Positions 53,450-62,401 of a DNA stretch of 64,000 bases are shown in pieces. Under the pieces are notes generated by a model. It was not told the DNA's origin. It did not search any database and saw only the letters and a program-made list of their open reading frames with translations. Each line of letters starts with the position of its first letter. The first letter of the stretch is position 1. Source of the stretch: Cognatishimia sp. F0-27 (GTDB taxonomy: Bacteria > Pseudomonadota > Alphaproteobacteria > Rhodobacterales > Rhodobacteraceae); NCBI RefSeq assembly GCF_020667845.1, contig NZ_JAFMPQ010000026.1, positions 1 through 64,000 of the forward strand, read 5' to 3'. A program made the position numbers and the translations under genes.

Positions 53450-55141
53450 ATGAAACTGGGTCAGATCCTTGAGTTTGCGGTGCCCTATCGCGGGGCGTTT
53501 GCCCTTGGGTTGGGGCTGTTGCTGTTGCAGACCGGTTTCACCCTCCTGGCGCCATGGCTTTTGGGTGCGCTCGCGGAAGGCGTGCTCGACAGAGCTGCAG
53601 CCGCGGCACAGGCCGTCGGCACAGCCGGGCTCGCGATGGGGCTGATCTGCCTTCTCGCAGTGCGGGCCGCGGTCTCCTATCTCAGCGGCGTTATCCTGTC
53701 CTCCACGTTCGAGCGCATGACGGCCGATCTGCGCACCCGCCTCTACGCGCACCTGCAGGCGCTGCCACTGACTTATTTCAAGTCAAGCGCGGCGGGTGAA
53801 CAGATCGCGGTTTTGACACGGGACGTGGATGACGTGGGCGATTACCTGACCGAAGATGTGATCGGTCTTGTCCCGTCTCTCTTGGTGCTTGTCGGGGCAA
53901 CGGCGGTGATGATCGCGCTCGATCCGTCCCTCGCGCTGCCATTGGTGCTTGGGGTGCCCTTTTTCGTGATACTCTCCAAACTGCTGACCCGGCGGCTGCG
54001 CCCGATGTCGCGCGCAGCGCGCGACCGCTACGGGGCGGTTGTCTCGCTTGCCGAGGAAAACTTCGGGATCCTCCCTGCGATCAAGGCCTTCACGCGCGAG
54101 GAGGCCGAACGCGAACGCTTTCGCGACCGGATGCGGGTGCTGCGCGATCAGAACCTCGCCCTGGTGCGACTGGAAACGGCGGTTTCGCCGGTGGTGCAAT
54201 GGGGCGCGGCCAGCGCCATCGTGGTTGTGCTCTGGGCGTCGCAGGACCGGGTTGCCAGCGGCGCGCTGGACATCGGCGGGCTTGTCAGCCTCCTGCTCTA
54301 TGCCGGCATGCTGGCGGCGCCGCTGTCATCGCTGGCGTCGATCTGGGGACGCACCCAGAGCGTGCAAGGCGCTTTGGAGCGGTTGCAGAACGTCTTGGAC
54401 GAGCGACCGGAACAGCTCGATGAGGGGATCGCGCCGGAGCATATCCAAGGCGATATCCGCTTTGAGGCCGTGTCTTTTTCGCATCCCGGACGCAACGGCA
54501 CCTTGCGCGATCTCAGCCTGCATATTCCTGCGGGCAAGGTGACAGCCTTGACCGGCGCCAATGGCGCGGGGAAATCGACCATGGTCGATCTGCTCTTGCG
54601 ATTTCTGACGCCTGACGCCGGCCGGATCACGCTGGATGGTCGGGACTGTCAGTCGCTGACCCTCCGGGCGCTGCGGACCGCGATCGGTGTCGTGCCGCAG
54701 CAAACCTTGCTCTTTGAAGGCACGATCCGGGAGAATATCGCCTTTGGGCATGTGGAGGCCGAGGACGCAGCGATTGCGCGTGCAGCCGCGCAGGCGCAGG
54801 CGGCGGGGTTCATCGCCGAATTGCCCGCGGGCTATGACACGCCGATCGGACCACGTGGCGTGCGTCTGTCGGGCGGCCAGCGGCAACGCATCGCCCTGGC
54901 GCGGGCGTTGCTCAAGAACCCGCCGATCGTGATCCTCGATGAACCGACAGCGATGTTCGATCCGGAGGGCGAAGCGGCCTTCGTGTCGGCTGCGCGCAAG
55001 GCGTTGGCCGGGCGCACGGTGATCCTGATCACGCATCGCCCGGCGAGCCTCGCTTTGGCGGATCGCGTGGTGCAGCTTGATCAGGGGCGCATCATCGAGA
55101 CCCACAAGCGCGGCGCAGACCCGATGGACAGCACCGCATGA
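53450..55141 (+). CDS. ABC exporter (lasso peptide export/immunity, LarD/McjD-like)
   Basis: 563 residues. Six transmembrane helices are seen in the N-terminal half (first at about 15-45, last near 270-285) fused to an ATPase: Walker A TGANGAGKST (about 365-375), VVPQQTLLFEG, signature LSGGQRQRIALARALL and Walker B VILDEPT. It has no N-terminal peptidase domain, so it exports already cleaved product and gives self-protection, as in McjD. ATG at 53450 (5 bases after the nucleotidyltransferase stop); the ATGA of the next gene overlaps the stop. No C39 peptidase is needed because B1/B2 cut the leader. Confidence 0.92.
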   Translation: MKLGQILEFAVPYRGAFALGLGLLLLQTGFTLLAPWLLGALAEGVLDRAAAAAQAVGTAGLAMGLICLLAVRAAVSYLSGVILSSTFERMTADLRTRLYAHLQALPLTYFKSSAAGEQIAVLTRDVDDVGDYLTEDVIGLVPSLLVLVGATAVMIALDPSLALPLVLGVPFFVILSKLLTRRLRPMSRAARDRYGAVVSLAEENFGILPAIKAFTREEAERERFRDRMRVLRDQNLALVRLETAVSPVVQWGAASAIVVVLWASQDRVASGALDIGGLVSLLLYAGMLAAPLSSLASIWGRTQSVQGALERLQNVLDERPEQLDEGIAPEHIQGDIRFEAVSFSHPGRNGTLRDLSLHIPAGKVTALTGANGAGKSTMVDLLLRFLTPDAGRITLDGRDCQSLTLRALRTAIGVVPQQTLLFEGTIRENIAFGHVEAEDAAIARAAAQAQAAGFIAELPAGYDTPIGPRGVRLSGGQRQRIALARALLKNPPIVILDEPTAMFDPEGEAAFVSAARKALAGRTVILITHRPASLALADRVVQLDQGRIIETHKRGADPMDSTA

Positions 55142-57030
55142 GCGGGCTTTGCGGCTGGCTCGACCTGACCGGGCAGGACCTTCCCAAGAATGCACTTGCG
55201 CCCGTGATGGCCGCTCTGCGGCAGCGCGGCCCCGACGGATCGGCGCAGTGGCAAGACGGTCCCATCGCTCTGGGGCATACGCGGTTGATCACGACGCCGG
55301 AGGCCGCGCGGGAAATGATGCCCCTGAAGGAGCCGGAAAGCGGCTGCGTGATCACCGGCGATATCCGTCTCGATAATCGCGACGGGCTCTTGCCCGCTTT
55401 GGGGTTGGCAGAGGGCGGCACCGGCGACGGTGCGCTTGTGCTTGCGGCGTATCTGCGGTGGGGAGAAGACTGCCTCGCGCGGCTCGAAGGGGATTTCGCA
55501 TTTGCCATCTGGGATCCGCGCGCAGGGGGGCTGTTTTGCGCCCGCGACCGTATGGGCATGCGCCCGTTCCTTTACAGTCACGCGCCAGGCAGCGGCTTTG
55601 CCTTCTCATCCGAGGAAGACAGCTTGCCACTCTTGCCGAGTGTGTCGGGCCGTTTGGATGTGCGCCGGATCGGGGATCTGCTTTTCGAGGAGTATGAATA
55701 CCGCAACGCGGAAGACACGTTCTTCGAAACGGTCCGGCGATTGCCCGCGGCACATTGGTTGCGCGTGGACCGCACCGGTCTGAAGATGGCGCGCTATTGG
55801 GCGCTATCCCCTGTTGACCCGCTCCGGCTGCCGTCCGACGACGCCTATGCCGAAGCCTTCAGGGACGCATTGAACGCCAGCCTGCGCCCGCGATTGCGGG
55901 GGGTCAAACCGGTGGCCTGCATGTTGAGCGGCGGAATGGATTCAGGCGCCATTGCCGGGCTGATCGGGCGTGAACGGATCGCATCCGGTCAGGAGCCTCT
56001 GGCCACAGTCTCCGCGGTGGGTCCGGACCCGGCACAGTGCCGCGAGACCTGGATGATTCATCAGGCATTGACGATGAGGGGAATCACATCCGATTGTGTG
56101 CGGCTCGATGCCATGGAGGACATCATCGATGACCTCTGCGCGCAGACCTTGTCCCTCAAGGATCCGTTTGATGGCCCGATGACTTTGCTGCGCGCTGTTT
56201 ACACCAAGGCGCATCGGGCCGGTCACAAGGTGGTGCTCGACGGTGCCGGGGGAGACTTGCTGTTCGCCTGCGGCTCTCCGGTGGCGGCGCATTTGCGCTC
56301 TGGACGGTTGTTGCCCGCATGGCGGGAGCTTCAAGCTGAAAAAGAGCATTGGGCCAATCACTTTGCCCTGCCGGTCGGACGGACCCTCCTTCAGAACATG
56401 TGGCGGGCCTGGATGCCGACCTGGATTCGGTCCGCGCGCGCGCGACGCTTGAACCGCGCGTGGCAACCCGATCACGCGCGCAGCCTTGCAAGCCCGAAAT
56501 TCCTCGGGCGAACCGGGTATTGGGCGGAGTTGGTGGCGGAAAAGACCGCACGCGATGTCGACATCGAGCCCGATCAGGTGCGACGGGCCAGAACCATCGG
56601 TGGCTTGCTGGGGATAGTCGCGCGCGAACGATACAATCGCGTCGCAAGCCAGTTGGCGATTGAACCGCGAGATCCCTATTCCGATCCGCGTCTCGCGCAG
56701 TTTGTCCTGTCTCTTCCGATCTCTCAGTTGCAGCGCGACGGATTTCCCAAATGGATCCAGCGCAACGCGATGCGTGGCATCTTGCCGGATGCCGTGCGGT
56801 GGCGAAAAGGGTTTGATCACCTCGGCGCATCGTTCACGGGGGCGGTTTTGCAGCATATGCACAATCGTGGCCTCTTTGACCCTGTCGACGCGTTGAGGCA
56901 GGTTGATCCTGTTGCCGCGGAAGCCCTCGGCGACCAGAGCGTTGACCTGTCTGACGGCGTGGCGGACGAGGCCACGTACTTGCTGATCTGGGCGGCTCGG
57001 GTCGCCGGCTCGGCAGACATGGCTCGGTAA
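55138..57030 (+). CDS. Lasso cyclase (asparagine-synthetase-like, C protein)
   Basis: 630 residues. It adenylates the Asp/Glu side chain of the core peptide and joins it to the new N-terminal amine. N-terminal glutaminase-like domain (about 1-190, RQRGPDGSAQWQDGPIALGH) and C-terminal ATP-pyrophosphatase-like domain with CMLSGGMDSGAIAGL (about 260-275), the ATP-binding motif. The start MSGLCGW lacks the catalytic Cys2 of asparagine synthetase (Ser there), consistent with lost glutaminase activity in lasso cyclases. ATGA overlap with the exporter gene. Precursor gene follows after a 235-base gap. Confidence 0.92.
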   Translation: MSGLCGWLDLTGQDLPKNALAPVMAALRQRGPDGSAQWQDGPIALGHTRLITTPEAAREMMPLKEPESGCVITGDIRLDNRDGLLPALGLAEGGTGDGALVLAAYLRWGEDCLARLEGDFAFAIWDPRAGGLFCARDRMGMRPFLYSHAPGSGFAFSSEEDSLPLLPSVSGRLDVRRIGDLLFEEYEYRNAEDTFFETVRRLPAAHWLRVDRTGLKMARYWALSPVDPLRLPSDDAYAEAFRDALNASLRPRLRGVKPVACMLSGGMDSGAIAGLIGRERIASGQEPLATVSAVGPDPAQCRETWMIHQALTMRGITSDCVRLDAMEDIIDDLCAQTLSLKDPFDGPMTLLRAVYTKAHRAGHKVVLDGAGGDLLFACGSPVAAHLRSGRLLPAWRELQAEKEHWANHFALPVGRTLLQNMWRAWMPTWIRSARARRLNRAWQPDHARSLASPKFLGRTGYWAELVAEKTARDVDIEPDQVRRARTIGGLLGIVARERYNRVASQLAIEPRDPYSDPRLAQFVLSLPISQLQRDGFPKWIQRNAMRGILPDAVRWRKGFDHLGASFTGAVLQHMHNRGLFDPVDALRQVDPVAAEALGDQSVDLSDGVADEATYLLIWAARVAGSADMAR

Positions 57031-57206
57031 GCCAAGACGCATGACTTGGCGGCACGTGCCTGTGTTCTCGGGGCGCGGAGGCGTTTCAGGCCGCTCTCTA
57101 AGCGGTTATGCAAGTGTCAAAACGGCGAATGGAATCGCTGGGTGTCAACCTTAACGGGTGAGACGGCGATTTCGCACCGAATAGTGGTGTTTCGCAGTCG
57201 TTGAGA

Positions 57207-57235
57207 TTGCTTTCCGACCGCATGGCGCATATGAT
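57207..57235 (+). promoter_or_regulatory. Predicted sigma70-type promoter of the lasso precursor gene
   Basis: TTGCTT (57207-57212), 17-base spacer, TATGAT (57230-57235). Transcription from it would start near 57242, giving a leader of about 24 bases with AAGGA (57253-57257) eight bases before the ATG. It lies in the only larger gap of the cluster, before the precursor. Confidence 0.55.
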
Positions 57236-57265
57236 CGGGCAGAGATTTACGTAAGGAAGTTGACA

Positions 57266-57412
57266 ATGAAAAAGCCCAATACGGCACAGCGCTACGAAAA
57301 GCCTAAATTGAAGGTCTATGGGTCTGTCAGCGCAAAGACCGCGGGTGGATCGGGACGTCGGAGTGAACCCAACGGTGGGCCAAACAGTAACGACCCCAGC
57401 CGTCGTCCATAA
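57266..57412 (+). CDS. Lasso peptide precursor
   Basis: 48 residues. The leader (residues 1-26) ends in a typical motif: Y10-EKPKL, then Gly19 and Thr25 at the -2 position (SAKTA). After A26 the core begins G27: ring sequence GGSGRRSE gives Gly1 and Glu8, so an eight-membered-residue macrolactam Gly1-Glu8 is predicted. The tail PNGGPNSNDPSRRP is 14 residues long, hydrophilic, with two bulky Arg near the end that could act as plugs. Found by reading the gap between cyclase and kinase genes; it is too short for ordinary gene callers. Confidence 0.9.
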   Translation: MKKPNTAQRYEKPKLKVYGSVSAKTAGGSGRRSEPNGGPNSNDPSRRP

Positions 57413-57526
57413 GCTGAGAAACCGAGCTGCGAGGGCGGCTTGAGCCGCGTTTGGGAACTCTGGCAGGATAGAATCTGGTGGCGAATCCGATCACTGTGTA
57501 AGTGGTGCGTCTCTCAACACGAATTT

Positions 57527-57560
57527 GGGTCCGTGGTGTGTCTGCGGGCCTTTTTCTTTT
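57527..57560 (+). terminator. Predicted intrinsic terminator/attenuator after lasso precursor
   Basis: GGTCCG (57528-57533) pairs with CGGGCC (57545-57550) with one G-U pair, loop of 11 bases, followed by TTTTTCTTTT (57551-57560). It lies between the precursor and the kinase gene, so most transcripts from the precursor promoter would stop here with partial read-through into the enzyme genes. The remaining intergenic sequence 57413-57526 has no gene. Confidence 0.65.
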
Positions 57561-57587
57561 CTCACTGCATGGTTTCACGAGGGTTTT

Positions 57588-58448
57588 GTGGCCGAAACCG
57601 AACTACTGATCTGGGAAGATCCCCTTTCGGGGATACGGACCTTTCAGCGGACGGATGCGCCGGCCCTCGTTCGATTTGAGGCAATCGACGGCCTGTCCGT
57701 TTCCGTCAACCTGCACGACCTCGCCCCGATCGTAGACAACCCGGAGGTCTCCGATCCGTCCGAAATCCAGCATCTCCTTGAAAGCTATGTCGATCCGCGG
57801 ATTGCGGCCCACGATGGCGCGCTTGTTTTGCACGGGTCGAGCGTGGTTCTGGACGCGCGCGCCGTGCTTTTCATTGGGCAGACCGGCCGTGGAAAGTCCA
57901 CGCTGATGTCCAGCTTCTGGTCGATCGAGGGCGCGCGGGTCGGTGATGACAGTCTGATCTGTGACGTCCATGAGGCTCCGCCAACCATCCGCGCGATTGG
58001 CCGCAGCTGCCGGTTGCTGCCCGACAGCCTGTCTGCACTGGCGGCGCCACGTTCCAGCGCCCCCATCGGCGTCGATGGCGACAAGCGCAGGCTTGAGATT
58101 GACGCGGCCCAGCTTATGGCGGACCCGACGCCCCTCGCGGCCGTCTTCTCGCTTGACGAGGATTGCGGTGGCGCGGCGATCGAGGCCCGCGCCCTCTCCT
58201 CCGGCGACGCCTGTATGGAGATCATTGCCAACAGCTTCGCACTCGATCCGCGCGCGCCCATCCCGGCCAGGAAGCGCATGAATGCGGCAGCGGCGCTGGT
58301 TGCGGCTGTGCCGTGTTTCGCATTGTCCTACCCGCGTGACTACGCGCGCTTGCCAGAGGTGCAGGCCGCCATTCTGGCTGCAGCAGGTATGGAAGGATTG
58401 TCGCTCCACCACGGCTCCGCTATGTCAGGCGAGAGCGCGGAAGGGTAA
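57588..58448 (+). CDS. HPr-kinase/phosphorylase-like protein (lasso peptide kinase)
   Basis: 286 residues. Walker A is GQTGRGKST (97-105), with the upstream LHGSSVVLD and downstream RVGDDSLICDVH motifs typical of the HPrK fold. In lasso clusters such as paeninodin, kinases of this type phosphorylate a Ser of the precursor. The GTG at 57588 (GAGGG four bases upstream) is the best placed start; the frame extends upstream to 57525 without family-like sequence. Five bases separate it from the next gene, so it is co-transcribed with B1 and B2. Confidence 0.82.
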   Translation: MAETELLIWEDPLSGIRTFQRTDAPALVRFEAIDGLSVSVNLHDLAPIVDNPEVSDPSEIQHLLESYVDPRIAAHDGALVLHGSSVVLDARAVLFIGQTGRGKSTLMSSFWSIEGARVGDDSLICDVHEAPPTIRAIGRSCRLLPDSLSALAAPRSSAPIGVDGDKRRLEIDAAQLMADPTPLAAVFSLDEDCGGAAIEARALSSGDACMEIIANSFALDPRAPIPARKRMNAAAALVAAVPCFALSYPRDYARLPEVQAAILAAAGMEGLSLHHGSAMSGESAEG

Positions 58449-58453
58449 GCATC

Positions 58454-58753
58454 ATGGACCATGCCATCCTCTACAAGGCCGACAGCGGCGTGATTTCCAC
58501 GAATTCGGGCGATGAATTGGTGCTTTTGAGCCTGACAACCGAAACCTATTACGGATTGAATCCGGTCGGGGCGCAAATCTGGGAGATTCTGCAAACCGGG
58601 GGGTCTGTGGATTCGATCTGTGCGGCGTTGCAGGAAAATTACGATGTTGGTGCAGAGGTGCTTCGGCTTGATATCGAAGCGGTGATGCGCGATCTGCTGG
58701 ACCATCGGCTCATCGGCGAGGCGGACGCTGCGGCCCCCGTCACGGGCCAGTAG
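58454..58753 (+). CDS. PqqD-like RiPP recognition element (lasso B1)
   Basis: 99 residues with the RRE winged-helix pattern: ILYKADSGVISTNSGDELVLLSL at the start, TYYGLNPVGAQIWEIL, and a C-terminal helix (VLRLDIEAVMRDLLDHRLI). It binds the leader (usually the YxxP motif) and delivers the peptide to the B2 protease. The separate B1/B2 genes are of the split type common in lasso clusters outside the microcin J25 group. Confidence 0.92.
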   Translation: MDHAILYKADSGVISTNSGDELVLLSLTTETYYGLNPVGAQIWEILQTGGSVDSICAALQENYDVGAEVLRLDIEAVMRDLLDHRLIGEADAAAPVTGQ

Positions 58754-58762
58754 GGCGCCCGG

Positions 58763-59182
58763 GTGACGCCGGTTTCACCACATAGGCTGACAGCGTCGCG
58801 CATGGTCGACCTCGCGCGGGCGGTGCTTTTTCTCGCTGTTGCGAGGGTCCGCGTGGCGCGAGCGCCGCTGGCTGATTTTGCCGTGACGACACAGGGCCGC
58901 ACAGAGCCTCTCAGCGCCTTTGAAGCGGCGCTCGTGCACCGTGTCGCCTGGGCCATTCCGCGGGCCGCAAACCGTGTGCCGTGGCAGAGCAAGTGTCTCG
59001 TGCAGGCCGTGGCAGCCCGGACATGGCTTAGCCGTTCCGGGATCGATGCGGAACTTGTCCTTGGCATGCCGCGCGAGCGGACCGGACCGTTTGAAGCCCA
59101 TGCGTGGTTGCGGCGTGACGGGATCGTCATCACCGGCGGTGATGTTTCCGGCTACGTCCCGTTCGAAGCCAAACGTTCCTGA
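58763..59182 (+). CDS. Transglutaminase-like leader peptidase (lasso B2)
   Basis: 139 residues. The catalytic triad of the transglutaminase-like fold is Cys in WQSKCLVQAVAARTWL (about 78), His in FEAHAWLR (about 113) and Asp in GIVITGGDVSG (about 127). It cuts the leader off the precursor before or during ring closure. GTG start at 58763; a downstream ATG at 58802 is an alternative. It is the last gene of the lasso cluster, and the next gene begins 144 bases later. Confidence 0.92.
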   Translation: MTPVSPHRLTASRMVDLARAVLFLAVARVRVARAPLADFAVTTQGRTEPLSAFEAALVHRVAWAIPRAANRVPWQSKCLVQAVAARTWLSRSGIDAELVLGMPRERTGPFEAHAWLRRDGIVITGGDVSGYVPFEAKRS

Positions 59183-59326
59183 CCAAAGCGCCAACGTGCC
59201 TGGCGGGGAGTACGGCTCTTCTGAATTCATCGGCTTGCATCGGCCAAGGGCTGCATGAGTCATTGCGTGCGCCCGTGAGTGGGGTAGTCTGAACACCGAC
59301 AAGATCGCAACGTGGGGAGAGCAGCC

Positions 59327-60574
59327 ATGAGACGCGACAGACGCCTGTTTACAGTGGGATTGGCGGCATTGGCCGTCACCGGTTGCACCGGCGGGCCGGG
59401 CACCGCTCCGCGCGCCGGAGCGGCGGCGGTCGATCCGGCCTTCCTGCCGCAACCGAATGCGGCCTATGACAGCTGGGTGGCTGCCTTCAAGGATCGCGCG
59501 CGCGCGCGGGGCATCACCGATGCCACGCTTACCGCAGCCTTCCGCGGTCAGGGGTTCCTGCCCGGTGTGATCGACCGCGATCGCAACCAGACCGAGTTCA
59601 AACGCAGCCTCGAAGACTATCTGGCCATTGTCGCGCCCGAAGAGAAAGTGACCTTTGGCCGGCAGGCCTATGCCCGCCAGCGTGCCGCGCTCAATCAGGT
59701 TTCCGCGCAAACCGGCGTCGCGCCGGAGATCCTCGCGTCGATCTGGGGTGTAGAGAGCTATTTTGGCACCAAGAAAGGCACCATTCCGGTTATTTCCGCC
59801 ACCTCGACGCTTGCATGGGAAGGGCGGCGGGGCCGGTTCTTCGAGTCCAACCTACTGGACGCGTTGCGCATCGTGCAAACCGGGGATGCCCGTCCGAACC
59901 AGCTTGTGGGGAGCTGGGCGGGAGCCATGGGGCACACGCAGCTGATCCCGAATGCCTATCAGGCCAACGCTGTGGATTTCGACGGCGACGGCAAGCGCGA
60001 CATCTGGAGCGACAACCCGATTGATGCCTTCGCGACCACCGCGCGGTTCCTGACGCGGGCCGGGTGGCGGTCCGGTCAACCCTGGGGGCTGGAGGTCCGC
60101 CTGCCAGCGGGTTTTGACGCCGGACTTACGGGGCGGTCTCGCAAACGCAGCGTTGCGTCCTGGAGCGGTCTCGGCGTGCGGCCTGCGCGGGGCGGGGCGT
60201 TGCCCGAGGCGGGCAGCGCGGCGATCCTCGCGCCGATGGGGGTCACCAGCCCCGCGTTCCTCGTGTTCCACAACTTCGATATGATCCTGCGCTACAACCC
60301 GTCGGAAAACTATGGGCTGGGTGTCGGATATCTGGCCATGCGCCTTTCCGGCGGCGCGCCGCTTGTCGGGCAATTCGGACCGGACGCCAATGGGTTGACC
60401 CAGGCGGATCGCAAGGCGCTGCAACGTGGACTGACCCGGGCCGGGTTCGATGCGGGCACGGCGGATGGCGTGATCGGGCGCAAGACCATCGCTGCCATCG
60501 AGGGTTACCAGAGGCGCGAAGGCCTGTCCGTGACGGGAACGCCCTCGCGCGGCCTGCTCGATCGGCTGCGTTAA
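59327..60574 (+). CDS. Lytic murein transglycosylase (MltB family) lipoprotein
   Basis: 415 residues. Signal peptide with lipobox VTGC (residue about 23, LAALAVTGC), so the mature protein is probably an outer-membrane lipoprotein. The SLT-type domain has the catalytic Glu in IWGVESYFGTKKG and the MltB hallmarks GAMGHTQLIPNAY and DIWSDNPIDAFATTARFL. A C-terminal peptidoglycan-binding domain follows (ADRKALQRGL to GTPSRGLLDRL). It cleaves murein to 1,6-anhydro products. GGGGAGAG lies five bases before the ATG at 59327. Confidence 0.93.
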   Translation: MRRDRRLFTVGLAALAVTGCTGGPGTAPRAGAAAVDPAFLPQPNAAYDSWVAAFKDRARARGITDATLTAAFRGQGFLPGVIDRDRNQTEFKRSLEDYLAIVAPEEKVTFGRQAYARQRAALNQVSAQTGVAPEILASIWGVESYFGTKKGTIPVISATSTLAWEGRRGRFFESNLLDALRIVQTGDARPNQLVGSWAGAMGHTQLIPNAYQANAVDFDGDGKRDIWSDNPIDAFATTARFLTRAGWRSGQPWGLEVRLPAGFDAGLTGRSRKRSVASWSGLGVRPARGGALPEAGSAAILAPMGVTSPAFLVFHNFDMILRYNPSENYGLGVGYLAMRLSGGAPLVGQFGPDANGLTQADRKALQRGLTRAGFDAGTADGVIGRKTIAAIEGYQRREGLSVTGTPSRGLLDRLR

Positions 60575-60628
60575 TCTCGCATCGGGCGGGGGATGCGCCG
60601 CGCCCGGCCAGTCCCTTGCGCGCCGGTC

Positions 60629-62242
60629 TCAGATCAGCAGCTTGATGGGTTCCAGCAAGCCGGTGTTGCGCAGCGTTCGGACGGGGTATGTCTCGTCATG
60701 CACAAGCCTGTCGAGCGAAAATCCGGGTTCGATCTGGGCCAGCCGATCCGCGACGGACCGGGCTTTCTCCAACTGTCCATCCATGGCGTAGAGCGCCAGA
60801 AGGTGGCGATAGGCGGGGCGCGAAAACGGCGCCGAGCGCACCGCGGCCTCGCCAGCCTCGATGGCATCAAACGGGCGCCCGGCGGCGATGGAAATCACGC
60901 AATGCCCGGTTTCCCACCAGTGGCGAAACGGGGAGGACCGCGCGATCTTGCAGGCCCGGGCGGAGGCGACAAAGGCTTCTTCCGTGCGGCCTGCGAGCAT
61001 GTAGCCTTCGGCAAGCGCCTTCCACGCAAAGGCGCTGACGGGGTTGCGCTCGACCGCGACCCGGGCGTAATCCAGCACGCCGGCCGGATCACCAAGCGCC
61101 GTGCCGCGCACCTTCGACACAATGGCGTGGATCAGCCCGTTATCGGCGTCAAGCTCCATTGCCTTGTGGTGGAGCGCAATGGCCTCTTCGCTCAATCCGC
61201 GCTGGTCTCCTTCGGGCATTTCCATCAGCTGCGTCAAACGGATCAGGCTCGACCAGGCGAGATACAACCCGTTGCGGTCCTGCTCAAAGGCCCGGGCCAT
61301 GAGGTCCGATGCCTCGTGCAACGCCTCTTGCTCGAAGCTGAACATACGAAAAAGCCCCTGGCGGGAGAGCGCTGTCGCGCGGGCCTCGGGGCGGTTGCCG
61401 TCAAGGATCTGTGGCAGTTTCCCGACGATCTGATCCGCCGCTTCGAACGCTGTCTTGGCAATGCGTTCATCGGCGTTGAGAATTTCGCCCAGAGACGCGA
61501 TTGTCTGGGTCTTGGAATAGAGGATCCGACCGGTCGCTTGATGCACGGCCTTGAGGAACAGTGCGTGATCCGCGCCATCCGCGACGATCTGCGAGGTGAT
61601 CGTCACGTCGCTGCGCGGCAGGTCGGTCTCGTCATCGCTCCCATCCGATTGGCGCCAGGCACGGACCTGTTCGGAAACGGTTTCGCCGATCTGGTTGGCA
61701 AGCACGTCGCCCATCATCTGTTGGCGGGCGCTGTCTTCGGAGACCGTGCGGCAGGCGATGAGCACGCCGCGCGAAACGCGTGGGGTGTCGGCTTCGATCC
61801 GGGCGGCCCATGTGGCCCGTTCCTGCCGGAGCCAATCCTCGAATTCGGGGTCGCGGGCATCCAGCCCCTGTAGGATCTCGGTGCCCTTGATCGCGGCGAG
61901 AGACGGTGCTTCCAAAACGTCGACCTGCAAGCGCGCGGCATCCAGCCAGAGGTCCGTTCGGTCCGCATTGAGCACATCGCGCCACGCGCCCAACGCGGCC
62001 CGCACCTTGGTCAAGGCCTGCCGCAGATTGGCGCTCGACTGTTCCGGAGCAAAGCCCGACCAGAGCTTGTCCTCGACCCAGCGGCGTGGACGGGTCATGC
62101 CGGGGCTGAGTGCGAGCAATGCCAACAGGGCTTGGTTCTTCACGCCTTTGGGCGTCAGGTTGGTGCCGGCCTCCGACTGGACTGACAGGCTTCCCAAAAC
62201 ACTGATAGAGATGCGCTCCGCGACGTCTTTCATGACGCGCAT
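60629..62242 (-). CDS. SARP/OmpR-like DNA-binding domain plus TPR regulator
   Basis: 537 residues. The first 100 residues are a winged helix of the kind at the start of SARP/BTAD regulators (ISVLGSLSVQSEAG, then RPRRWVEDKLWSGFAPEQSSANLRQALTKVRAALG), followed by a BTAD-like helical domain and, from about 290, TPR-like helical pairs (GLYLAWSSLIRLTQLMEM, AKALGDPAGVLDYARVAVERNPVSAFAWKALAEGYMLAG). It may switch on genes in response to an unknown signal. ATG at 62242 has GGGG five bases upstream; 62233 is an alternative. It is divergent from the haloperoxidase-like gene. Confidence 0.75.
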   Translation of the reverse strand: MRVMKDVAERISISVLGSLSVQSEAGTNLTPKGVKNQALLALLALSPGMTRPRRWVEDKLWSGFAPEQSSANLRQALTKVRAALGAWRDVLNADRTDLWLDAARLQVDVLEAPSLAAIKGTEILQGLDARDPEFEDWLRQERATWAARIEADTPRVSRGVLIACRTVSEDSARQQMMGDVLANQIGETVSEQVRAWRQSDGSDDETDLPRSDVTITSQIVADGADHALFLKAVHQATGRILYSKTQTIASLGEILNADERIAKTAFEAADQIVGKLPQILDGNRPEARATALSRQGLFRMFSFEQEALHEASDLMARAFEQDRNGLYLAWSSLIRLTQLMEMPEGDQRGLSEEAIALHHKAMELDADNGLIHAIVSKVRGTALGDPAGVLDYARVAVERNPVSAFAWKALAEGYMLAGRTEEAFVASARACKIARSSPFRHWWETGHCVISIAAGRPFDAIEAGEAAVRSAPFSRPAYRHLLALYAMDGQLEKARSVADRLAQIEPGFSLDRLVHDETYPVRTLRNTGLLEPIKLLI

Positions 62243-62401
62243 ATTACCCCAAACCCGCCACCAAGCCAGCAATTACCATGGCCAAGCCGTTGTCAGAACG
62301 AAGCAAAATGTGCCGCTTGCGCCCGATGGCGTAAGAAGAGGCTTTGACGCGCGGTATTTGCCCGGTCACAATCGCCGCAGTCATTTATGCGGAGACCTTG
62401 C

